In this document: positions 20,677 to 27,997 of the stretch, in pieces
Position numbering within the stretch: the first letter of the stretch is position 1
Layout of the letters: each line of letters opens with the position of its first letter
DNA from: a virus
Virus record (IMG/VR): IMGVR_UViG_3300044946_000077
Location: 1-44,426 of that record
DNA length: 44,426 nucleotides
Reading direction: 5' to 3' (one strand)
Made by a program: the position numbers and the translations under genes
The notes under the pieces: model-generated
The model's database searches: none
Seen by the model: only the letters and a program-made list of their open reading frames with translations
Told to the model about the DNA's origin: nothing

Positions 20677-21393
20677 GTGTCTTTCACGCACTCACAGGGA
20701 ACGAACAGCACGACAACGACCTCGCCGGTCACGCTTACTCTCGGTTCCAATCCAGCAACGGGCGACGTTGTGTGCGTGGCCGTGATGTCGGGAACTAGCG
20801 CGGCAATAAGCGCGATCACCGTCAAAGACAGCAATAACAACTCCTATACGCAGTCACCGAATTCTCCGTCGACGTTTTTGAGCGGTTCTGGCCAAGTGTG
20901 GTTGTTCTATTTGGTCGCCCCGTCCAATGCCACCAACTCGATCACAGTAAGTTGGACAGGGACGGGTGGCGGAATTTGGATCGACGATTTCACCGTCTCT
21001 GGCGGATCCGCGGTTTTTGATGCCGACCTCGGAGGCGAAACGGCCGTCGGCACGACGCCGGTTAACACGCCGAGCCTGACTCCAGCGGGGACCGGCGAGT
21101 TGCTTTATTCGGGCATGACGGCTGGCGGCAGCCTTACAGCGCCGGCAGCAGGAGCGACGCTTGGAAACTGGACTGGAGCGACTGGCGGCCTGCAGCTGAA
21201 CAATGGCGCCGAGTACGATCTAAGCAGTGTCTCTGGAGCAAACCCCGTCGATTACACGCAGTCAGGCGGTCCGGGCTGGAGCGGCATGGTCATGGCTTTC
21301 AAATTGTCGAGCGGGGCGCCGTCCGTTGCGGTTGACTTCTGTCCTGGTGCAGGCGGCATGGCGATTCCGCAACCTGTTTCAGTCGCATGGTAA
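20677..21393 (+). CDS. Beta-sandwich virion or surface protein
   Basis: 238 residues from GTG 20677, directly after the beta-helix gene stop. Residues 15-125 follow a jelly-roll pattern seen in many phage and metagenomic proteins (VTLTLGSNPATGDVVCVAV, AITVKDSNNNSYTQ, WLFYLVAPSNATNSITVSW, IDDFTVSGG). Residues about 130-215 form a second Gly/Ala-rich sheet region ending GMVMAFKLSSG. Likely part of the same accessory fibre/spike cluster. Overlaps the next gene by seven bases. Confidence 0.55.
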   Translation: MSFTHSQGTNSTTTTSPVTLTLGSNPATGDVVCVAVMSGTSAAISAITVKDSNNNSYTQSPNSPSTFLSGSGQVWLFYLVAPSNATNSITVSWTGTGGGIWIDDFTVSGGSAVFDADLGGETAVGTTPVNTPSLTPAGTGELLYSGMTAGGSLTAPAAGATLGNWTGATGGLQLNNGAEYDLSSVSGANPVDYTQSGGPGWSGMVMAFKLSSGAPSVAVDFCPGAGGMAIPQPVSVAW

Positions 21394-22964
21394 ACACGAC
21401 TCCAAAGCATTTCGTTCCGTTCGTAAAACCGACGCTGCCACAGACTGCGCCGGTTCCGATCAGCGAGCGTGATGTTGCGAAGACTACGTGGAAAGCACTT
21501 CCGCCGCACTACACGCAGTCTGACGTTTTCGTTGGGCAAGTAAGGCCAACGCTGGCGACCCTACCGTCTGGCACGGCTACAGGTTTTTCGCCGGCGGCTC
21601 TTTCTTCGCAGCCTCCGACATTCAAACGTGGCGACGATTTCACCGCGCCCGCGAAGTTTGGCCTCATCACCGCCGCGGTCTCCTGGGCGGCCGCTTGGAC
21701 GCCGAACAGCGCTCCGAACGCGCAACCTCTAGATTTCGCGGCGCCCTCACTTATCGCTCCAGACAAATTCGGGATCTACATCGCGCCCACAACTTTCCTG
21801 AATGGACCTTCGACCGGTCAGCAAGGCGGCGGCAGCTCTGTACCTCGTCACTTCTCAGCGTCCACACCGAAGCCGGTTAATCCGCAAACCCAAGCGCCGG
21901 CCACGCCGACGGTCGACAGTTGGCTTGCCACGCTCGGAGTCCTGGCGCAGCCTCAGCAATTCGCAGATCCTTCTATCACCTCGCCAGACAAAACGCCGAC
22001 TTCGGCTGTCACTCTTTCGTTCGCCTGGCGGAGCCAGGATCCCTACGTACCGAAATTCGACTGGTACGCAATGGGCGACACGTCGACCGGGCCTTCCGCT
22101 ACTGCAACCGCGGCGATGGCTTTCGTTTCGGCTATCGAAGGGCTGAACGCGCAACCGCAGAAATTCGCTGGTGTCACGTTCTCAGCGCCCGATAAATTCG
22201 GACTCACCGCGCCCGCGACTCCGACGATCGCTGGCTGGCTTGCGACCCTTGGAGTCCTAGCGCAGCCTCAGCAATTTGCAGATCCAAGCTTCACCGATGC
22301 CGACAAAGTGTTGCCGTTCCAGCCGGCTATTCCAACGCTGGCGAGCTGGACGTCGACGCTCGGACAGAACGCGCAGCCGCAAAAGTTCTGGCAAATCGAA
22401 ATCGCGAGACAGACGCAGCCGACACTCGCGACCTTGCCCATTTTCCTTAGCGATCTAACCGCGATTCCTCGCAGCGCTAACGCCCCGACATTCGCGCCGG
22501 GTTCGACGTTCTCAGCTCCGGACAAATTCGGCCTGGTCGTCGCGGCGGTCACCTTCGTTTCTGCATGGACGCCGACTCTCGGTCCGCAAGCGCAGCCGCT
22601 CGACTACGATCGCGGCAATGTTACAGGTCCCGACAAAGCTAACCTCATAGCGCCGGCGATCGTTTTCTTGCCTGGTTGGCAAGATACCGACGGAGCGGAA
22701 GCCGTCAAATTCACTTTCACGCAAACGCCGCCATTCGCTGGGCCCGACAAGGTTTTGCCATTCTTCGTCGCGCCACCGACGATTGCAGGATGGCAGAGCA
22801 CGAACGGGCAGAAAGCCGTGCCGCAACTCGCGACACCTGGCAGCACGTTCAGCAGTCCTGTGCTCGTGATCATTACCCCTGGACCATTCGCGCTGATCGC
22901 TCAAAAACGCTCGACCTATGAGGCTTGGAGCGTGAGCGGCAGGTTCAGGATTGTGACGAACTGA
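21387..22964 (+). CDS. Tandem ~40-residue repeat protein (probable fibre/virion protein)
   Basis: 525 residues built from about nine degenerate repeats of 36-45 residues. The consensus is W-x-x-TLG-x-xAQPQ-x-FA-x-x-x-FT/S-x-PDK-x-x-L-x-AP-x-xP/TF. Clear units start near nt 21690, 21921, 22140, 22236, 22347, 22500, 22560, 22674 and 22791. Two units share ~50 bases almost identically (21921-21970 and 22236-22285), showing duplication. The N-terminal ~50 residues (TPKHFVPFVKPTLPQT) and C-terminus (LIAQKRSTYEAWSVSGRFRIVTN) are non-repeated. No membrane span or catalytic motif. I do not recognise the repeat family. Confidence 0.65.
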   Translation: MVNTTPKHFVPFVKPTLPQTAPVPISERDVAKTTWKALPPHYTQSDVFVGQVRPTLATLPSGTATGFSPAALSSQPPTFKRGDDFTAPAKFGLITAAVSWAAAWTPNSAPNAQPLDFAAPSLIAPDKFGIYIAPTTFLNGPSTGQQGGGSSVPRHFSASTPKPVNPQTQAPATPTVDSWLATLGVLAQPQQFADPSITSPDKTPTSAVTLSFAWRSQDPYVPKFDWYAMGDTSTGPSATATAAMAFVSAIEGLNAQPQKFAGVTFSAPDKFGLTAPATPTIAGWLATLGVLAQPQQFADPSFTDADKVLPFQPAIPTLASWTSTLGQNAQPQKFWQIEIARQTQPTLATLPIFLSDLTAIPRSANAPTFAPGSTFSAPDKFGLVVAAVTFVSAWTPTLGPQAQPLDYDRGNVTGPDKANLIAPAIVFLPGWQDTDGAEAVKFTFTQTPPFAGPDKVLPFFVAPPTIAGWQSTNGQKAVPQLATPGSTFSSPVLVIITPGPFALIAQKRSTYEAWSVSGRFRIVTN

Positions 22965-22965
22965 A

Positions 22966-23334
22966 ATGACTTTCCTTCTCACCCAGCTCAATGATCAGTA
23001 TGTCGAGCTCGATGGGCTGATCGATGGAACGACGAAGTTTCTTGGCGATGGCATCACTTTGAATCCTTTTCCAACCTACGTTAACAATGCGACCGGAACG
23101 GCCAAAGTGCTCGATCCAAACAGCAACGCGCTAGTGATTGGGCCCGGGAGCGCAACCTCGGTCGCTGCAGTTTACGTGCCAGGCTCGAACGGCGATTATC
23201 GGTTTCTGATTACCAGCGTCTTCGATCCTCCGACGATAGGGCAGGGTTACACCATCATCGTCGATCTGACCACGCCTGGCGGCGGCGTGGCGCATTGGGA
23301 ACTGCCGGCAGAAGTGCGGGCTCGCAGAATCTAA
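22966..23334 (+). CDS. Small beta-domain virion protein
   Basis: 122 residues, ATG one base after the previous stop. Beta-rich: YVELDGLIDGTTKFL, GTAKVLDPNSNALVIG, YVPGSNGDYRFLITSVFDPP, YTIIVDLTTPGGGVAHWELP. This is an Ig-like fold seen in phage baseplate or fibre-associated proteins (modified Ig used to assemble gene-product complexes). Its place directly after the repeat protein suggests they form one structure. Confidence 0.55.
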   Translation: MTFLLTQLNDQYVELDGLIDGTTKFLGDGITLNPFPTYVNNATGTAKVLDPNSNALVIGPGSATSVAAVYVPGSNGDYRFLITSVFDPPTIGQGYTIIVDLTTPGGGVAHWELPAEVRARRI

Positions 23335-23344
23335 GTCCATGTAG

Positions 23345-23659
23345 ATGAGCAAAAGCGCAACCGTCGAATGCGAAAAAGGGAAATACGAGCTGGTCATCAG
23401 GGTGCCGATTCAGATTGCATTCGTGGAAGGCGCGATCGTTGTGGACGAACCGCAGCTGGCGGGTCTTCGTTTGACGCCCAGAGAAACGCTTGTGCTCGAA
23501 CAGGTATGCAAAAGCAAAGTGAATAAAGAGATTGCTGACAGCCTGAACATTTCGGAACGAGCCATCAAGTTTCACGTCTCGAGCCTACTGAAAAAGGCTG
23601 GCCTCCATAGCCGAGCTGACTTGATCAGAAGGTACGGACGGAGAGCTGAAGCCCAATGA
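23345..23659 (+). CDS. LuxR/GerE-type HTH protein
   Basis: 104 residues. Residues about 38-98 form a complete GerE helix-turn-helix: LTPRETLVLEQVCKSKVNKEIADSL, then NISERAIKFHVSSLLKKAGL and the final R-A-D-LIRRY. The N-terminal ~35 residues are a small beta segment, too short for a receiver or sensor domain. It should bind DNA. Having such a regulator inside the accessory-virion block is odd; it may control late or host surface genes. No ribosome site is visible before ATG 23345. Confidence 0.75.
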   Translation: MSKSATVECEKGKYELVIRVPIQIAFVEGAIVVDEPQLAGLRLTPRETLVLEQVCKSKVNKEIADSLNISERAIKFHVSSLLKKAGLHSRADLIRRYGRRAEAQ

Positions 23660-23904
23660 ATTCCTCTGCTGTGCTCGCAGCTGAATACATTCCTATGCCT
23701 GGCGGGTTGTCGGCCCAACGGAAGTCGGAAGACGCTCCGCGAAAATGGAAAGGAATCGGCATCATGTACGTGCACGAGACGAAAGGTGCGATCGACGTCA
23801 TCGAATTTAGAGTCTTGTACGAGAGCCAAGTTTCGGAAGAAGTGAAAGCCGCTATCGCGGAGCGATTTGGCGCAGGCGCTCTGGAATGGAAGGTATGCCC
23901 GTAA
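23656..23904 (+). CDS. 82-residue unknown protein
   Basis: ATG four bases inside the LuxR-type gene. N-terminal extended region with PMPGG, then a small alpha/beta unit (KGIGIMYVHETKGAIDVIEFRVLYESQVSEEVKAAIAERFGAGALEW). Coupled to both neighbours. No family recognised. Confidence 0.5.
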   Translation: MNSSAVLAAEYIPMPGGLSAQRKSEDAPRKWKGIGIMYVHETKGAIDVIEFRVLYESQVSEEVKAAIAERFGAGALEWKVCP

Positions 23905-24170
23905 TGGAGCACCTCACCAGGTGGGACGTGTTCGTTGGTTCGTTCGGAGCGATGAGCCCATTGCTTGTGCTGCTCTTGGGCCTTCATTTGCAAAACCGCT
24001 CAGACAAAAAGAAGTCAGACGAGCAGCTACAGGGCATGCTGCGCGAATGTCCGCCGCATGGGCACGACGAGCTTCGCACGCTCGAGCAGTTCCGAAAAGA
24101 CGAGCCTCTGGCGGCCAGCGGGATTCGGTTCCCAAGCGCTGTGGATGGTTCGAGAGGAAAGCGCCAGTGA
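23904..24170 (+). CDS. Small membrane protein
   Basis: 88 residues from ATG 23904, overlapping the previous TAA (TAATG) with GGAAGG upstream; ATG 23886 would add six residues. One hydrophobic helix (WDVFVGSFGAMSPLLVLLLGLHL, about residues 5-28) is followed by a charged cytoplasmic tail. Could be an accessory holin or virion membrane factor. It is coupled to another membrane protein gene. Confidence 0.5.
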   Translation: MEHLTRWDVFVGSFGAMSPLLVLLLGLHLQNRSDKKKSDEQLQGMLRECPPHGHDELRTLEQFRKDEPLAASGIRFPSAVDGSRGKRQ

Positions 24171-24409
24171 ATTTCTGGAGAGGCGTCTTCACTGACAATG
24201 GATCGCCGAGTTCGAGTCGCGTGCTGACTGCGGTCCATTCTCTCGCTGGCGTCGTCGCGTTTCTGTTCATCACGTTTCACAACAAGGCGCTGCCGGACGC
24301 CGCAACAATGGCAGGCCTCGGTGCGTTCGCGACGGTGCACTATGCCGTGAACGCTGTGCGAAACATGTTTGGCAATAATTCTCAACCGCAACCAGGTAGC
24401 GCAAGCTGA
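24167..24409 (+). CDS. 80-residue membrane protein
   Basis: GTG overlapping the previous stop, AGAGGAAAG upstream. Two hydrophobic segments (about 21-42 VLTAVHSLAGVVAFLFITF, and 48-66 ATMAGLGAFATVHYAVNAV). Such proteins just upstream of the portal gene are often annotated as unknown membrane proteins, sometimes as holin-like. Its TGA overlaps the CTG at which the portal frame seems to start. Confidence 0.55.
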   Translation: MNFWRGVFTDNGSPSSSRVLTAVHSLAGVVAFLFITFHNKALPDAATMAGLGAFATVHYAVNAVRNMFGNNSQPQPGSAS

Positions 24410-26817
24410 GCGACGAACTCGTCAAATACAGCCGCGTTAAGGCGGCAGTTGGCTCGATCGCAAATATCGTCTCGCCGTCGCTCTATCAGCGCTATGAAGG
24501 TTGGTTTGGTCCGTTGCTTCCGCTGCCGCGCCAGGCCCCAGCCGGCATCGATCCTCGCCGGTTCGATTTCCAAGCCGGCATCAACCTTAGCTACATTCCG
24601 CGCGGCGACAATAACGTCACGTTCCAGCAGCTGCGCCAACTCGGCGATGCGTACTACTTGCTGCGAACTGTCATCGAGACGCGCAAAGACCAGATCAAGA
24701 AAGTGAACTGGCGTTTCGGTTTGAAAAGCGGACCAGGGGAAGCACCTAGCCAGGTCAAAGAGCGCAGCGAGAACGACCCGCGCGTCAAGCAAGTCGAAGA
24801 GTTTTTCATGTTCCCTGATCGCCAGCACGATTGGGAAACCTGGCTAGGAATGTGGGTCGAGGACATGCTGGTCACTGACGCGCCGGCGTTTCGTGTCGAT
24901 CGCAACCGCGCCGGCGGCCTCTACGCCTTGACGCAGATCGCCGGCGAGACGATCAAGCCAGTTCTCGCGCCTGACGGCACGATTCCAATGGCTCCCGAAA
25001 CGGCCTACCAGCAAATCATCAAAGGCATGGTCCTGGCCGAACTCACGACCGAGCAGCTGCTCTACTGGCCACGCAACCCGCGAGTCCACAAACTGTATGG
25101 CTTTTCGCCTGTCGAGCAAATCATCGTCATCGTGAATCTGGGGATCCGCCGCGCGCTGCACCAAATCAACTTCTACACCGACGGTACGATTCCGGACGCG
25201 TTGTGCATGGTTCCGGACAGTTGGGGCGCCGACCAGATCAAACAGTTCCAGGCCTGGTTCGACGCTGCGCTCGCTGGAAACCTGGCAAAACGCCGGCAAG
25301 TGAACTTCCTGCCTGGCGGTGGTGACAAAGGCGGCAACAAAGCCAATTTGATCTTCCCGAAAGACGTCCAGCTCAAAGATGACATGGACGAGTTTCTAGC
25401 CCGGGTTGTTTGCTTCGCTTTTTCTCTTCCGCCGACAGCGTTCGTTCGCCAGCAGAATCGCGCTACAGCTCAAACTGCTCAGCAGACAGCGCTCCAGGAA
25501 GGCCTCGAACCGCTCAAGAACTACGTAAAACACCGCATCAATTTCATCATCCAGCATCCGTCGTTCATGAATTTTCCGGATATTGAGATGGTTGCGGACG
25601 AGGACGACGAGCCGGACCAGCTGAAGCAGGCGCAGATCGATGACCTGCAGGTTCGCAGCGGCGTGCGCTCGATCGACGAGCTCCGCGTGCGCGATGGCTT
25701 GGATCCTATCGGCGCTGGGCCCGCGGTGTTCACGATGAGCGGGTTAATCCTGGTCAAAGATGCGATCAAGCAATCCGCCAAGATCGCCGCCGCGCCTTTG
25801 CCGCAGCCTGGCCAGACGGGCGGAAACGGAAACGCCGGCGGCGACGGAAAGACCCCTGGCAAAAAGAAGCCGCCTGCGGGCGACGCAGCCGAGAAGCTCG
25901 AAAAGTTTGGCCATTGCCATAACCACCTAGAGCACGAAAACGGCTGCGACCTGTGCGAAAAGGTCGAGGAAATCCGCATCTTCATCGAAGCGTCAGCTCT
26001 CGCGAAGAAAGCGGACGAAGTCAAAAAAAAAGTCTTGACCGTCTCCGTGGCGAACCTTCCGGAGAAGACGAAGAAGAGGACGAAGGGTTTGACGAAGACG
26101 ATAGCGAGATTCTTGAAGAGTCAGGGGAAGAAGATCGCTGAACAGGCTGCTGAAGCCTATGGCCATACGACCAAAGCCGATGACGACGAAGTCGATCGCG
26201 TTCTACACGACGTCGAGCTTGATTGGTCTTCTCTGGTTAGCAGCGCGAGCGATTCGTTGGTGGATACTGCGCGAGAAGCTGCGCGCGAGACGCTGCTCGA
26301 GATCGGCGTCACGGACGATGCCGTGTTCGGTCTCGTGAATCAGGATGCGCTCGATTTTGCGACAGCCCGGGCTGCCGAAATGGTTGGCATGAAATTCGTG
26401 AACGGCGAGCTCGTCACTAACCCGGACGCGCTTTGGGCCATCACCGACACAACGCGTGATGAATTGCGCCAGCTTATTGCCGATGCGTTCGACGCCGGCA
26501 TGATGCCCGCAGAGCTCGAGACCGCGATCCGCGACTCGGTCCAGTTTGGCGAAGCACGCGCGGAAATGATCGCACGGACGGAAATGGCAAACGCGCACGT
26601 CCAGGGCGCCCTTGCCGCGGCAATGCGGAGCGGCGTGGTGACTGGCAAATATTCGCTGCTTGGCTCGGAGCACGATCGCGACGACGAGTGCGACGACAAT
26701 GCCGAAGCTGGTGAAATCAAGCTTGCGGATAATTTTCCGAGCGGTCAGCCAGGACCGCCGTTCCATCCGAACTGTGTTTGCGGAATGAATCTAGTTTACG
26801 AAAGCGAAGGTGCGTGA
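24406..26817 (+). CDS. Portal protein fused to MuF head-morphogenesis domain
   Basis: About 803 residues. The frame is closed by TAG at 24397, and the first conventional start (TTG 24514) would remove sequence that fits portal N-termini (RVKAAVGSIANIVSPSLYQRYEGW). CTG 24406, overlapping the upstream stop as CTGA with AGG nine bases before, is the likely start. Residues about 40-430 form a portal (siphovirus type: RRALHQINFYTDGTIPDAL, FAFSLPPTAFVRQQNRATAQ). A Gly/Lys-rich linker and a His/Cys cluster (HCHNHLEHENGCDLCEKV, perhaps zinc-binding) precede a helical segment. The C-terminal ~170 residues match a MuF domain ending HPNCVCGM. The portal is the DNA entry ring; MuF aids head assembly. Confidence 0.9.
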   Translation: MSDELVKYSRVKAAVGSIANIVSPSLYQRYEGWFGPLLPLPRQAPAGIDPRRFDFQAGINLSYIPRGDNNVTFQQLRQLGDAYYLLRTVIETRKDQIKKVNWRFGLKSGPGEAPSQVKERSENDPRVKQVEEFFMFPDRQHDWETWLGMWVEDMLVTDAPAFRVDRNRAGGLYALTQIAGETIKPVLAPDGTIPMAPETAYQQIIKGMVLAELTTEQLLYWPRNPRVHKLYGFSPVEQIIVIVNLGIRRALHQINFYTDGTIPDALCMVPDSWGADQIKQFQAWFDAALAGNLAKRRQVNFLPGGGDKGGNKANLIFPKDVQLKDDMDEFLARVVCFAFSLPPTAFVRQQNRATAQTAQQTALQEGLEPLKNYVKHRINFIIQHPSFMNFPDIEMVADEDDEPDQLKQAQIDDLQVRSGVRSIDELRVRDGLDPIGAGPAVFTMSGLILVKDAIKQSAKIAAAPLPQPGQTGGNGNAGGDGKTPGKKKPPAGDAAEKLEKFGHCHNHLEHENGCDLCEKVEEIRIFIEASALAKKADEVKKKVLTVSVANLPEKTKKRTKGLTKTIARFLKSQGKKIAEQAAEAYGHTTKADDDEVDRVLHDVELDWSSLVSSASDSLVDTAREAARETLLEIGVTDDAVFGLVNQDALDFATARAAEMVGMKFVNGELVTNPDALWAITDTTRDELRQLIADAFDAGMMPAELETAIRDSVQFGEARAEMIARTEMANAHVQGALAAAMRSGVVTGKYSLLGSEHDRDDECDDNAEAGEIKLADNFPSGQPGPPFHPNCVCGMNLVYESEGA

Positions 26818-27053
26818 TGCCGACTCAACGAGCTTGCACTCTGACATTCAAATCGAGCGACGCCTCGACGCACACGGTCTTGCTACCAGCGAACGCTCCT
26901 GTCACGCCTGCCCAGGTCATCAATCGCTACAAAGGTGACGGCGGCTTTTGGTCTGGCGGCGAATACACGGCAGGAAGCGCCGACGTCACCGGCGTCACCG
27001 CCGGTTCAGTTTGGGTTTGCTGGGAACAAATCGTTCTCGTCACGATTTCGTAA
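26817..27053 (+). CDS. 78-residue unknown head-region protein
   Basis: ATG overlaps the TGA of the portal gene. Beta-rich small domain (ACTLTFKSSDASTHTVLLP, QVINRYKGDGGFWSGGEYT, GVTAGSVWVCWEQIVLVTIS). No family recognised. Coupling to the portal gene suggests a virion or assembly role. Confidence 0.55.
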   Translation: MPTQRACTLTFKSSDASTHTVLLPANAPVTPAQVINRYKGDGGFWSGGEYTAGSADVTGVTAGSVWVCWEQIVLVTIS

Positions 27054-27062
27054 GGGGGATGC

Positions 27063-27323
27063 ATGGCACTCGGAACGCTGCCGTATCACGGAAAAGTTAC
27101 TGCAGTTCAGCAACTGCCATCCGGCGACAACCAGCTCACTATCGTCGTGCTTGACGGGAATCTTAACCTGCTTTCGACCTCGCAGATCGTTTGTTCCGCC
27201 CAATCGACGGACATCAAATCGGTCGTGCAGGCGATCGACGATGCCATCTTCAATCAAATGCTCAACGACGCCGGCTCATTTTCGGCTGCGGTGCTTGGTC
27301 TGACCGACCAGTTCGGAGAGTAA
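27063..27323 (+). CDS. 86-residue unknown head-region protein
   Basis: ATG after AAGGGGGATGC. A mixed alpha/beta protein (YHGKVTAVQQLPSGDNQLTIVVL, then KSVVQAIDDAIFNQML). Its stop overlaps the next ATG (TAATG). Function unknown. Confidence 0.5.
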   Translation: MALGTLPYHGKVTAVQQLPSGDNQLTIVVLDGNLNLLSTSQIVCSAQSTDIKSVVQAIDDAIFNQMLNDAGSFSAAVLGLTDQFGE

Positions 27324-27997
27324 TGGCGACAAAGGTCATAAGTTTCAAATCTGGCGAAGATCTTCGCTGGGACTTTGAAAACAGCCAGTGCACCTATCGA
27401 GTCCCGGACGGCGAGTATACGCGCCATGTCATTGTCGATCCGTTCCCGGCTTACGCGCACGACCTTGCCATGGTCGAGGTCGAGCTGACCAGAACAGCGA
27501 ACGCGTTTCCGATGCCCGAAGAAGTGACAGTGTGCGTTCTCGATCGCGAATTTGCAGGCCGGACAAACGGCTGGTGCTCGATCGGCCACTTCTACGGCGA
27601 TAAGGACGAACGCGCAAAGTGGAGCGCGACGATCGTTCTTTCCGGAAAGCGGATCCCGCCGCACCCTGCAACGACGCGCTATCTGGTCGCGCATGAGTAT
27701 GGGCATGCAGTTCGGCGTTTCATCAGCGGGAAGCGCGGCGAAGATGATAACAAGCTCTACGCGCCTGAATCGCTGTACGGCGAATATCAGCGGCTGCGCT
27801 GTTTCCAAACCGCAAGGCACTATGGCGGCGGGACCTGGCATGCCTGCGTCGAAGAGCTGTTCGCCAATGATTTCCGCATCCTGGTCGTCGGCGCCGAAGT
27901 CGAGTTCTGGCCGCATCCGGGATTCGCGCGGCCCGAGGGCGTTCCTGCGATCGTGGAGTTCTGGAAAAAATGGAAGGACGAGGTGAAACCTCAATGA
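27323..27997 (+). CDS. Zinc metallopeptidase-like protein (HEYGH)
   Basis: 224 residues. YLVAHEYGHAV (H124, E125, H128) is a gluzincin-type HExxH site, and EELFANDF (E177/E178) 50 residues on is a plausible third ligand. The N-terminal half is beta-rich with DREFAGRTNGWCSIGHF. No signal peptide, so it acts in the cytoplasm or in the virion. It lies between the portal and the protease/scaffold genes and is coupled to both (TAATG, ATGA). Roles could include processing of head proteins or cleavage of a host factor; neither is shown. The assignment rests on the motif. Confidence 0.65.
   Translation: MATKVISFKSGEDLRWDFENSQCTYRVPDGEYTRHVIVDPFPAYAHDLAMVEVELTRTANAFPMPEEVTVCVLDREFAGRTNGWCSIGHFYGDKDERAKWSATIVLSGKRIPPHPATTRYLVAHEYGHAVRRFISGKRGEDDNKLYAPESLYGEYQRLRCFQTARHYGGGTWHACVEELFANDFRILVVGAEVEFWPHPGFARPEGVPAIVEFWKKWKDEVKPQ

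Noticed and set aside
18403-24170. Diversity-generating retroelement target in the fibre genes
   Set aside because: No reverse transcriptase and no template/variable repeat pair; the 50-base near-repeats differ by few ordinary substitutions without adenine bias.
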